From positions 62,001 to 126,000 of the forward strand of contig JAZKJV010006035.1 in NCBI GenBank assembly GCA_037367405.1: a stretch of 64,000 nucleotides of DNA, read 5' to 3'. Made by a program: the position numbers and the translations under genes. The stretch comes from Ottelia alismoides (Eukaryota > Streptophyta > Magnoliopsida > Alismatales > Hydrocharitaceae). Below are positions 54,501 through 56,913 of the stretch, one piece after another. The notes below the pieces were generated by a model, which was not told where the DNA came from, did not search any database, and was given only the letters and a program-made list of their open reading frames with translations. Position 1 is the first letter of the stretch. Every line of letters starts with the position of its first letter.

Positions 54501-55495
54501 TGGCTTTGAGAGTGATACTTAAAGCTGTCGGGGCAGTTATGCATCGTAGGAGGATTAAGGGACGGGTTCCTTGGAATCAAACCAATCTGCGGTTACACAA
54601 AACTGATCCGATCTTTATTTCACGTCATGCCGACACGGGCGCGGGATGGCGGGGCGGGCGAGTAAGCACGCGTGTGTGTGGTTGTCCAAAGTCCTCTCTA
54701 GTTTGTTTCCAGACTGATCTCAAGACTTTCCATATAAAAATCAAGTGCTAGTTTTGACACTCCACAATGTGGGACAAAACAGTACAACCACAGGGTTGAA
54801 ACATTGACTTCCAGGAATTGAGATTCGTTAATACAACTTGATATTGATTACCAAGTTGCATTAAACATCCCAACAAAGTTAATTCCAATAACATACACTT
54901 TTTTCTTGATAATATACCCCCTCTCGCTATCGATAGTTTTCTCCCTTCTACATTAGAAGGATTTCTCAACAAAAAAAATGTCAGATTTCTTTGAAAATAA
55001 ACTAAATGAAGTACCTGATAAAGACAATATATTAACAATAGCCCGATTGAAAGCACAAGAGCAATGAGTACTGTCCAATGATCAGCAGATGAAAAACCCA
55101 ATGTCCTTGGCAATTGAACAATTACTAACGGGATGACAGTGATGACCATGATCCTCGCTGCATAGCTAGTTTGTACATCAGTAGAGATACCAGAATCTGC
55201 AAATAAGAAACAGTTATCAGTCTTCTTTTGTCAGAAGAACCCACACTAAAAAGGCATCTCCTATTTCAGCTGCTAACTATAATCAAAAGTAAAGTGGCAC
55301 GCTCACCAAACAAACTAAACCTTCTAGTATCCTGCAAATCTATAGACTTTGAATCCTCTTCGAGATCACATTTTCCTACCACAACGCAGGAACCCCACAG
55401 TATTGTCAAAAGCATGACAGTAGAACCAGCAAGAAGGCCCATTCCAATTAATACTTGTTCCTGAGCAGTCTCTTTATTCCCAGAAAGTCCAGAAG
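9288..55495 (-). CDS. NCL: Sodium/calcium exchanger NCL-type gene (six C-terminal exons, giant introns)
   Basis: Six exons on the minus strand join in one frame: 55307-55495, 55015-55196, 36674-36819, 36333-36597, 35942-36256 and 9288-9536, 1,346 coding bases in all. Donors are all GT and acceptors all AG, with compatible phases. The product is the C-terminal ~448 residues of a plant NCL protein: end of the first exchanger domain, cytosolic loop with two EF-hands, second exchanger domain, and a hydrophobic C-terminus ending FGWT. NCL proteins move Ca2+ against Na+ across a membrane and bind Ca2+ through the EF-hands. N-terminal exons must lie beyond 64000. The introns of 18.2 kb and 26.4 kb consist largely of retroelements. 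No stop or frameshift is seen, so the gene may be functional. Confidence 0.85.
9537..10393. other. Start of the 26.4-kb NCL intron; nothing recognised
   Basis: AT-rich intronic sequence with no coding domain. A polyadenylation-like or regulatory role cannot be judged by eye. It is bounded on the right by an LTR fragment of family X. Confidence 0.4.
10394..10601 (-). mobile_element. LTR of family X with polypurine tract (truncated element)
   Basis: It resembles the split LTR at about 28970-29136, 33951-33972 and 35171-35220, sharing GATTTAC-TGGAAACCCTTCTCC and CTCTC-CAAGATC blocks. It is followed at 10602-10613 by CTCCCCCTTAAG, the complement of a polypurine tract, so this is the 3' LTR of a minus-strand element. 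About 85 bp of its interior remain before another element begins at 10687. Edges are approximate. Confidence 0.5.
10687..10798 (+). repeat. 5' LTR of copia B1
   Basis: A short LTR of 112 bp, TGTAGCCC...TCCACA, with TATA-like CTATATAAGAGACCC at about 10744-10758. The primer binding site follows directly. Confidence 0.7.
13071..13200 (+). repeat. Tandem repeat of ~34 bp inside the B1 integrase
   Basis: About 3.7 copies of a unit of the type ATTGTTAAACTAAATTTCAG plus GT(C)ACTACTAGAAAG. Copies alternate between a CACTACTAG and a TTCTACTAG form, so the array grew by more than one step. It interrupts the integrase core just before the [12 protein letters not shown] motif at 13200. Confidence 0.75.
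13575..13740 (-). mobile_element. tRNA-derived SINE-like insertion in the B1 integrase
   Basis: On the minus strand TGGTAGTGCAG (13713-13723) fits a Pol III A box and GGTTCAGATCCC (13678-13689) fits a B box at suitable spacing. The block separates integrase sequence ending near 13575 from [12 protein letters not shown] sequence beginning at about 13742, so it was inserted. I could not define clean target duplications, so the ends are approximate. Confidence 0.5.
14448..16337 (-). pseudogene. 3' half of copia E5: RNase H, reverse transcriptase, integrase tail
   Basis: Reading leftward it encodes the integrase-RT linker (proline/histidine-rich), then the RT domain with YVDDIIITG near 15390, then RNase H ([19 protein letters not shown] near 14890; [12 protein letters not shown] near 14600), ending IDIYAPS by 14460. 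Frameshifts and stops interrupt it. No 3' LTR remains: E5 stops against B1 at 14448. The other half continues at 20860 after the E2 insertion, which hit the proline-rich linker. Confidence 0.8.
16338..16480 (-). repeat. 3' LTR of E2
   Basis: 143 bp, TGTTGAAGGG...CTCTAACA on the + strand, with a 19-bp direct repeat (ATGATAAAATTACTCTAAC, twice) at its end. It matches the 5' LTR base for base. Confidence 0.92.
16488..19813 (-). pseudogene. E2 pol with vestigial gag
   Basis: The start at 19813 encodes about 20 residues of gag ([17 protein letters not shown]), then jumps straight to protease ([14 protein letters not shown]). An in-frame TAG follows at 19583-19585. GAG-pre-integrase and integrase come next, with zinc-binding region WHLRFGH and EACQLGKHH (the usual first Cys of CxxC is Tyr) and catalytic regions FDIWGP, SDNALEL and NGVAERKH. 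A proline-rich linker lies near 18340-18440. A frameshift near 17680 separates it from RT (YVDDIVITG) and RNase H ([31 protein letters not shown]). Most of pol is well preserved, but the element lacks capsid and zinc knuckle. Confidence 0.88.
19830..20170 (-). other. E2 leader: GC-rich and repeat-rich, with inverted repeats
   Basis: The stretch between gag and the captured fragment holds several AGACCTGCA repeats, alternating CG/CA runs (about 20010-20060), and repeated GCGCTGGGCGATGGA units. TGTACATAGACTCA at 19868-19881 and its complement TGAGTCTATGTACA near 19968 form a 14-base inverted repeat about 85 bases apart. Near 19861-19885 the minus strand shows AGTCTAT followed by ATAGAC, a weaker form of the leader hairpin found in other family A elements. 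Confidence 0.5.
20177..20464 (+). pseudogene. POLD1: Captured, circularly permuted fragment of DNA polymerase delta catalytic subunit
   Basis: The + strand encodes, in one frame, [20 protein letters not shown] through [20 protein letters not shown], then at 20400/20401 continues into [17 protein letters not shown]. In eukaryotic DNA polymerase delta the [16 protein letters not shown] segment comes immediately before the [12 protein letters not shown] segment, so the order here is permuted. No intron is seen. One A appears lost at the AGCAAGAAAGATAC site. Both outer edges sit at ATGGA (20171-20175; 20459-20463), the point where the segment would close on itself. It is antisense to E2. It is a passenger fragment with no function shown. 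Confidence 0.85.
20465..20711 (-). other. E2 leader next to the 5' LTR, with primer binding site
   Basis: GC-rich non-coding leader with GCGATGGA-type repeats, ending at the primer binding site complement GCTCTGATACCA (20700-20711). Confidence 0.7.
20712..20854 (-). repeat. 5' LTR of E2
   Basis: 143 bp, identical to the 3' LTR. GAGAT of the target duplication follows at 20855-20859. Confidence 0.92.
20860..22266 (-). pseudogene. 5' half of copia E5: gag, protease, GAG-pre-integrase
   Basis: It continues E5 after the E2 insertion. Integrase tail sequence (20870-20950) jumps directly to GAG-pre-integrase (20955-21060: NLLSNS-like and [12 protein letters not shown]), so most of the integrase core was deleted. 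A damaged protease region (around 21180-21240) and gag follow. Gag starts at ATG 22266 and includes [19 protein letters not shown] near 22190-22140 and [19 protein letters not shown] near 21990. Numerous stops and shifts are present. Confidence 0.78.
22267..22734 (-). mobile_element. E5 leader, primer binding site and stub of its 5' LTR
   Basis: Non-coding leader with a decayed version of the leader hairpin motif (TGTAGAC retained on the minus strand near 22330). The primer binding site complement, with one change (GCTTTGATACCA), is at 22709-22720. Only about a dozen bases of LTR (TGGAGAGAACC) remain before copia C begins. Confidence 0.6.
22735..24246 (-). pseudogene. Old copia relic C: gag, protease, GAG-pre-integrase
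   Basis: On the minus strand, gag N-terminal sequence [12 protein letters not shown] lies near 24200-24240, a zinc-knuckle remnant [10 protein letters not shown] near 23550, GAG-pre-integrase sequence [20 protein letters not shown] near 23040-23095, and a damaged LWH-LSHPFF site near 22850. These are from a copia lineage different from families A and B. It has many stops. The gag start (ATGGCTGAG, 28421-28429) is on the far side of element D, which split the gag after its first residues. Confidence 0.65.
24273..24779. mobile_element. hAT-like MITE, 507 bp
   Basis: The ends are TAGGGATGAA and its near complement CATCCCTA, framed by a perfect 8-bp duplication ACTGGACC (24265-24272; 24780-24787). 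TAGGG-type ends with 8-bp duplications are hallmarks of the hAT superfamily. The interior repeats ATTCGTATTCG-like and GATACGGAT-like units near both ends, as expected of transposase-binding subterminal repeats, and lacks a transposase gene. Frames of 90-106 aa here are chance frames in this AT-rich repeat. Confidence 0.85.
24788..25529. other. Interior of element D, left of T3
   Basis: It contains GGTCGGTC, CCGGTTTAAC and AACCGGTTCC type units (24788-24920). Two diverged copies of a CCTTTATCTC-ATTTTCTCCCAT block lie at about 25003-25030 and 25099-25130. No coding domain is recognisable. Confidence 0.4.
25530..25803 (+). repeat. 5' LTR of T3, lacking the palindrome
   Basis: 274 bp. It has TATA-like GCTATATAAGG at about 25618-25628. 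Relative to the 3' LTR, roughly 40 bp containing the GGTAAATGGATC/GATCCATTTACC palindrome are missing after CCATTGAG (near 25560). Confidence 0.88.
25804..27841 (+). mobile_element. Non-coding interior of T3
   Basis: A GC-rich segment (25950-26640) carries long but unconserved frames, including one of 316 codons rich in Arg, Pro and Lys that runs into an A-rich tract (26730-26960). No retroviral-type motif is present. The 3' third (27100-27830) carries repeated CAGATTC/CAGACTC units and several CTCCGACGAGGAG motifs. I do not annotate a protein. Confidence 0.75.
27842..28152 (+). repeat. 3' LTR of T3
   Basis: 311 bp, with the palindrome GGTAAATGGATC ... GATCCATTTACC at about 27882-27913 and the LTR end TTTTCTAACA at 28143-28152. 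Confidence 0.9.
28377..28969 (-). pseudogene. Gag start of copia relic C and unassigned upstream sequence
   Basis: ATGGCTGAGATGCGGGAC on the minus strand (start 28429) followed by TLLK at 28386-28400 gives a copia gag N-terminus. It continues, across element D, into [13 protein letters not shown] at 24240. Sequence from 28430 to 28969 would be the leader and LTR of C, but no LTR ends could be defined and nothing else is recognised there. Confidence 0.45.
28970..29136 (-). mobile_element. LTR of family X, left piece
   Basis: It resembles 10394-10560 (TTTACCTGGAAACCCTTCTCC region; CTTCTTGTCTAAAAGGAA region). E1 is inserted in it at GGTCC. Its continuation is 33951-33972, then, after the hAT-like element, 35171-35220. 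Confidence 0.55.
29137..29284 (+). repeat. 5' LTR of E1
   Basis: 148 bp, TGTAGAGATA...CTTCCAACA, with TATA-like CTATATAAGAGAG near 29222. Confidence 0.92.
29458..29529 (+). promoter_or_regulatory. Leader RNA hairpin and complementary segment in E1
   Basis: TATGAGTGCATA (29458-29469) pairs perfectly with TATGCACTCATA (29478-29489) around loop AGTCTACA (29470-29477). TGTAGAC at 29504-29510 is complementary to seven loop bases, and also to GTCTACA at 29523-29529. The block lies about 27-100 bases before the gag ATG at 29557. The same arrangement with other stem sequences occurs in E3 and M. Confidence 0.7.
29557..33794 (+). pseudogene. E1 gag-pol, interrupted
   Basis: Gag begins [19 protein letters not shown] and includes [19 protein letters not shown]. 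An intact zinc knuckle [14 protein letters not shown] lies near 30284-30325. Protease is [12 protein letters not shown] near 30580. Integrase has WHLRFGH and [10 protein letters not shown] (about 31045-31090), a DIWGP site near 31145, and NGVAERKH near 31434. The linker carries a CCA microsatellite (31925-31985). RT has YVDDILVTG near 32842, and RNase H has [18 protein letters not shown] and [13 protein letters not shown], ending IDIYAPS at 33794. Shifts occur near 29750, 30150, 31250, 32376, 32990 and 33110, so no full polyprotein is made. Confidence 0.9.
33802..33950 (+). repeat. 3' LTR of E1
   Basis: 149 bp, directly after the polypurine tract, followed by GGTCC at 33951-33955. Confidence 0.92.
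33973..35170. mobile_element. hAT-like non-autonomous DNA element, 1.2 kb
   Basis: The ends TAGGGTTGTC and (reversed) TAGGGGTGTAAAC form an imperfect terminal inverted repeat. An exact 8-bp duplication GGTGGATC flanks it (33965-33972; 35171-35178). Subterminal zones (33995-34150; 34990-35150) are packed with GGTTCG/CGAACC-type repeats. The middle (about 34260-34680) is a C-rich stretch that looks like a gene 5' end but encodes no recognised transposase. It sits in LTR X. Confidence 0.85.
35171..35220 (-). mobile_element. LTR of family X, right end
   Basis: GGTGGATCCTCTC-CAAGATCTGC continues the LTR broken at 33972 and ends ACTCAACA at 35220, matching the LTR end at 10594-10601. No polypurine tract follows, so this is a solo or truncated LTR. 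Confidence 0.5.
35221..35941. other. NCL intron sequence next to the exon; no element recognised
   Basis: Non-coding. It includes the intron donor GGTACC side at 35936-35941 (reads GTACC on the minus strand). Nothing else could be assigned. Confidence 0.5.
35942..36256 (-). CDS. NCL: NCL exon: second exchanger domain
   Basis: 315 bases, phase 0 at both ends. Acceptor TATACAG precedes GAATCAAGC, and donor TCTGAG|GTACC ends it. It encodes an acidic stretch, a hydrophobic helix ([20 protein letters not shown]), then [19 protein letters not shown] and [12 protein letters not shown], the conserved alpha-2-type exchanger signature with T-N-x-x-E. No stop codon. Confidence 0.92.
36333..36597 (-). 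CDS. NCL: NCL exon: EF-hand pair
   Basis: 265 bases, from acceptor TTTGCAG to donor CATGCA|GTAGG. It encodes two canonical EF-hand loops, [12 protein letters not shown] and [12 protein letters not shown], with acidic or amide residues at positions 1, 3, 5 and 12. The first position completes a Lys codon begun in the previous exon. Short introns of 76 bp lie on both sides. Confidence 0.93.
36674..36819 (-). CDS. NCL: NCL exon: linker between helix bundle and EF-hands
   Basis: 146 bases, from acceptor TTTCAG to donor GAAAA|GTTGA. It encodes [18 protein letters not shown] and a basic, helical segment ending PDENALEK, like the loop that links the first membrane domain to the EF-hands. It joins in phase 0 to the exon ending at 55015, 18.2 kb upstream. 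Confidence 0.9.
36820..37040. other. NCL intron 3' end; nothing else recognised
   Basis: AT-rich intron sequence with the pyrimidine-rich acceptor context directly next to 36820 on the minus strand. Confidence 0.5.
37041..37418 (+). mobile_element. Solo LTR of family Y
   Basis: 378 bp, TGTTGATATG...GCGATTCGCAACA, with a GTATATAAAC TATA-like site near 37237. Flanks GCCCT and ACCCT match in 4 of 5 positions. No primer binding site or polypurine tract adjoins, so it is a solo LTR left by LTR-LTR recombination. Related LTRs lie at 44556, 46249 and 53313. Confidence 0.7.
37419..38200. other. Unassigned intron sequence
   Basis: Non-coding, A-rich. Around 37790-37870 CGTGGAAAACTCC and CACTTGAGGGG look like retroelement fragments, but no ends can be set. 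Confidence 0.35.
38201..38376 (+). repeat. 5' LTR of B2
   Basis: 176 bp, TGTTAAGAGT...TTTTCCACA, with TATA-like CCTATATAAGGACCC near 38311. Confidence 0.85.
39098..43226 (+). pseudogene. B2 gag-pol, interrupted
   Basis: Gag from ATG 39098 contains [15 protein letters not shown], then a stop at the same GG* position as B1. Protease [13 protein letters not shown] is near 40180. GAG-pre-integrase includes [20 protein letters not shown] near 40376-40440. Integrase keeps [13 protein letters not shown] near 40645 and a broken core with AERKLRHL near 41027. RT contains [20 protein letters not shown] near 41820-41880 and YVDDMVITG near 42275. RNase H carries [19 protein letters not shown] near 42760-42810. 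The end reads KYAPT-like at 43226. Many stops and shifts. Confidence 0.85.
43234..43409 (+). repeat. 3' LTR of B2
   Basis: Starts TGCTAAGAGT, ends TTTTCCATA (final CA lost), about 176 bp. It follows the polypurine tract. Confidence 0.82.
43410..43639. other. Unassigned intron sequence with an AT microsatellite
   Basis: Non-coding; the ATATAT run is at about 43632-43650. No element end defined. Confidence 0.4.
43640..44392 (-). pseudogene. Tnt1-like copia relic, reverse transcriptase end and RNase H
   Basis: Reading leftward, it gives KAKPVST near 44345, EEKKYMERI and [29 protein letters not shown] near 44130-44190, then [20 protein letters not shown] and an EALW-like end (KESLWTKK). This is the order of a copia RT tail and RNase H from a Tnt1-like lineage, different from families A and B. 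Stops occur throughout. It is cut at 44392 by the LTR of element M. Confidence 0.7.
44393..44530 (-). repeat. 3' LTR of M
   Basis: About 138 bp, TGTGGAAATAAAATG...ATCTCTCAACA on the + strand, followed by CACCCCCTCAAG (polypurine tract complement). Confidence 0.7.
44556..44905 (-). mobile_element. Solo LTR of family Y inside M
   Basis: About 350 bp in minus orientation, flanked by TATAT (44551-44555; 44906-44910). Without it, M reads GGAGTATATATGTCAATCATGC, the normal 3' end of family A. It shares the GATTTACAAGATTCACCC and TTTATATACTACTCC blocks with the LTR at 37041. Confidence 0.7.
44906..45607 (-). pseudogene. M RNase H and end of reverse transcriptase
   Basis: On the minus strand, [20 protein letters not shown] near 45560-45500 and [20 protein letters not shown] follow, then CADADYT near 45350. 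RNase H motifs with several stops continue to 44920. The frame is fused at about 45607 to an unrelated copia integrase fragment. Confidence 0.7.
45608..46248 (-). pseudogene. Tnt1-like copia relic: integrase start, GAG-pre-integrase, protease region
   Basis: From right to left: a damaged protease site ([20 protein letters not shown]) near 46160-46240, [20 protein letters not shown] then [10 protein letters not shown] near 46075-45985, and [16 protein letters not shown] near 45660-45700, ending at VWVYAMD-like sequence. It is probably from the same element as 43640-44392. Stops and shifts are frequent. Confidence 0.65.
46249..46866 (+). mobile_element. Family Y 5' end: LTR, damaged primer site and gag start
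   Basis: The LTR at about 46249-46607 resembles 37041-37418. It is followed by AATCAGAGC, a damaged primer binding site. From ATG 46644 there is a copia gag N-terminus ([20 protein letters not shown]), then after a stop and a shift ALESFELM and [16 protein letters not shown] to 46866. This shows family Y to be a copia element. The rest is missing. Confidence 0.65.
46867..47195. other. Unassigned sequence with hAT-like start
   Basis: TAGGGATGAGCATCGGG at 46869 resembles a hAT terminal repeat and is followed by GGCCCAAGCCC-type repeats (46930-47030), but no second end was found. The remainder is not recognised. Confidence 0.3.
47193..47331 (-). promoter_or_regulatory. Detached copy of the family A leader hairpin
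   Basis: The minus strand reads GGTTGTATG, loop AGTCTACA (47228-47235), TGTACAACC, then TATAGAC about 25 bases downstream. It matches the leader of M at 52540-52690 and continues with the same AATCACATTTT-like sequence. It is a leader fragment with no gag beside it. Confidence 0.6.
47332..47773 (-). pseudogene. Possible Ty3/gypsy gag N-terminal relic
   Basis: A frame starting [20 protein letters not shown] at 47773, with one shift near 47690, continues through a Gln/Asp-rich coiled-coil-like stretch ([15 protein letters not shown]). This composition resembles the start of plant gypsy polyproteins, but no diagnostic domain is present. It could equally be an unrelated fragment. Confidence 0.35.
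47774..49749. other. Unassigned block, possibly gypsy LTR remnants
   Basis: No coding domain. A 31-bp unit (GTATATAAAATCACTTCTTC core) is duplicated in tandem at 48485-48547. Repeated short AT-rich and GATCAATTGATC-like stretches lie near 49640-49700. I could not place LTR ends. Confidence 0.35.
49750..52485 (-). pseudogene. M gag, protease and integrase
   Basis: Gag starts at ATG 52485 ([17 protein letters not shown], then [19 protein letters not shown]). The protease site is altered to [13 protein letters not shown] near 51440-51480. GAG-pre-integrase [18 protein letters not shown] lies near 51210-51290. Integrase remnants include [15 protein letters not shown] near 50470-50510 and [19 protein letters not shown] near 50340-50400. 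The proline/histidine linker reaches about 49820. Stops and shifts are frequent. Confidence 0.78.
52523..52596 (-). promoter_or_regulatory. Leader RNA hairpin and complementary segment in M
   Basis: On the minus strand GAGGAT-GGTTGTATG pairs with CGTACAACC-A-ATCCTC (one bulge, one G-U) around loop AGTCTACA (52574-52581). TGTAGACT downstream (52540-52547) is complementary to all eight loop bases, and to GTCTAC at 52523-52528. The stem sequence is unrelated to that in E1 and E3. The gag ATG follows at 52485. Confidence 0.7.
52597..53095 (-). other. M leader with primer binding site
   Basis: Non-coding leader, ending at GCTCTGATATCA (53084-53095), the primer binding site complement with one change. 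Confidence 0.6.
53096..53237 (-). repeat. 5' LTR of M
   Basis: 142 bp, TGTGGAGAGAAGAATG...ATATCAACA on the + strand, diverged from the 3' LTR at 44393-44530. Confidence 0.7.
53238..53312 (-). pseudogene. Second copy of the Tnt1-like protease fragment
   Basis: AGAAGTAACATGATGTGTAG-type sequence matches 46170-46248, including the join to a family Y LTR in + orientation. Too short for more. Confidence 0.55.
53313..53646 (+). mobile_element. Family Y LTR, second copy at a shared junction
   Basis: TGTTTACATG...CGATTCGCAATA resembles the other family Y LTRs (GTAGTACATAAAGTCCCC, GTGAAAATCGATCGCC blocks). No primer site or gag follows. Confidence 0.6.
53647..55014. other. NCL intron 5' part; no gene recognised
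   Basis: AT-rich non-coding sequence. A GC-richer patch at about 54300-54680 holds no convincing frame. The donor of the 18.2-kb intron (CAG|GTACTT, minus strand) is at its right edge, 55014. Confidence 0.45.
55015..55196 (-). CDS. NCL: NCL exon: transmembrane segments before the EF-hand loop
   Basis: 182 bases, acceptor TTTGCAG to donor TATCAG|GTACTT. Its first two bases complete an Asp codon. It encodes [20 protein letters not shown], a hydrophobic helix ending IPLVIVQLP, and a second helix ([21 protein letters not shown] region). The last residues CLYQ match the usual start of the cytosolic loop. Phase 0 at the 3' end. Confidence 0.92.
55197..55306 (-). other. NCL: Normal-sized NCL intron (110 bp)
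   Basis: GTGAGC donor and TTTGCAG acceptor on the minus strand. This intron escaped insertions, unlike its neighbours. Confidence 0.85.
55307..55495 (-). CDS. NCL: NCL exon: end of the first exchanger domain
   Basis: 189 bases from acceptor TTCGCAG to donor TTTG|GTGAGC. It encodes [14 protein letters not shown], then [19 protein letters not shown], a helix with the conserved G-x-G-x-x-x-G-S-T pattern of the first exchanger repeat, and an acidic loop ([15 protein letters not shown]). The first two bases complete a codon from an exon that is not found between 55496 and 64000. Confidence 0.92.
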
Positions 55496-55954
55496 CTGCG
55501 AAAAAAATGGCCGATCTTAAAAAATAATTTTAAAAAAATGTTAACATGGTACAATATAGAATAAGATAATGACTACCTGCTCTCTTTCATTACTTTTGAT
55601 GTACAGACACCATTACCATATATACCACAGATTTGTTGCAGATTTCAAGCAAAAAGAAAGCACAGAACTTTCAACACTCTTTACATGGTACATCCATAAC
55701 TAGGATATCCTTGAGATGTCGAGGAAAATTCCTTCCACAGCGGCCGGATGTAATTGGCCATATGTGGTGGCCAATCTTTTTTAGTTAATTGTTGTAGGCA
55801 AACAGCCTTCCTAAGAGGTGACTTTGTCTAAGTAAAAGCCGCTTCTTGAAGAGGCAGCTCCGGCTAAAAATAAATCGAAACCCCGCCTACCCACACAACC
55901 CTCCAAAATGAAAGTCCTCTCCCTCTCTGCTTCGTGTCTCCCCATGTTCCAGCG
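55496..55954. other. NCL intron sequence; nothing recognised
   Basis: Intronic. It contains the polypyrimidine and acceptor region next to 55496 on the minus strand. No upstream NCL exon could be found here. Confidence 0.5.
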
Positions 55955-56116
55955 TGTGGAGAATGATAAAAGAATGAAAGAGCATGCTTTATTCTAAAGG
56001 TCTAGGGGTCTTTGTATAGGACAAAACCCTAGAGAGATCAGAAAGAGAAAAATACATAAGTGCCCCTAATGGGGTTACAATGATAAAATAAGAACCATAA
56101 GTTTATATTACTAACA
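55955..56116 (-). repeat. 3' LTR of B3
   Basis: About 162 bp, TGTGGAGAAT...TTACTAACA on the + strand, with a minus-strand TATA-like CCTATACAAAGACCCC region near 56007-56022. Confidence 0.7.
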
Positions 56117-56122
56117 TCCCCC

Positions 56123-56756
56123 TCAAGTTGGAGCATATTTATCAATCATGCCCAACTTGGAAACTATCCACAGGAGACGCTTCTTGGGTAAGGCCTTAGT
56201 GAATACATCTGCAAGCTGAAGATCAGTGGTAATGTGAGGAGCAGTAATCTTCCCAGTTCTGACAGCATCCCGAACAAAATGGCAGTCAATCTCTATATGC
56301 TTGGTTCGCTCATGGAGCACGAGATTCGTGGCAATGTAAGTAGCATAGTTGTTGTCACAGAGGTGGAATAAGAGTGGTGACCGCAATGCCAAGTTCTTAC
56401 AGAAAAGTTAATAGCCACGTGATCTCGCAAGTCGCTTGAGCCATTGCCTTGTATTCTGTTTTTGCACTAGATCTGGATACAACAGTTTGTTTCTTGCTTC
56501 TCCAAGTAACAAGATTTCCTCCAACCATCATAGCATATCATGTGGTGGAGCGTCGATCCTCTGGTGAACTTGCATAATCAGCATCAGCATATGCGATAAC
56601 GTCAGTGTACCTGTTTGCCCCATAAAAGAGGCCACACCCTGGAGATTCCTTCAAGTATCGTAGTATCTGGAGAATGTCTTGCTTGTGACTGTAACAAGAT
56701 TGCTCCATGTGTTGGCTGGTTCTGCTTACTGCATAAGAAATATCTGGTCTGGTAAC
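56123..56756 (-). pseudogene. B3 RNase H and end of reverse transcriptase
   Basis: On the minus strand: [11 protein letters not shown] near 56730-56755, RYLKESPGCGLFYGAN near 56610-56660, [16 protein letters not shown] near 56545-56590, [20 protein letters not shown] near 56260-56310, and the end DKYAPT at 56123. One shift and one stop are seen near 56390-56540. Confidence 0.8.
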
Positions 56757-56906
56757 TGTTAGAGTAAATGATACTCTTCTATATTATTCCATAGAGCCCT
56801 CGGGTCTCTTATATAGAGAGAAAACCCTTGGGTAAATTACATAGACGTACATGATATAAATAGGAAATATGTAACAGTACATCATGACATAACGTAAACC
56901 TCTACA
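56757..56906 (-). repeat. 3' LTR of E3
   Basis: 150 bp, TGTTAGAGTAAATG...AACCTCTACA on the + strand. Confidence 0.92.
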
Positions 56907-56913
56907 CTCCCCC

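Noticed and set aside
54479..54751. 90-codon + frame in an NCL intron
   Set aside because: No motif, no start context and no related sequence in the window.
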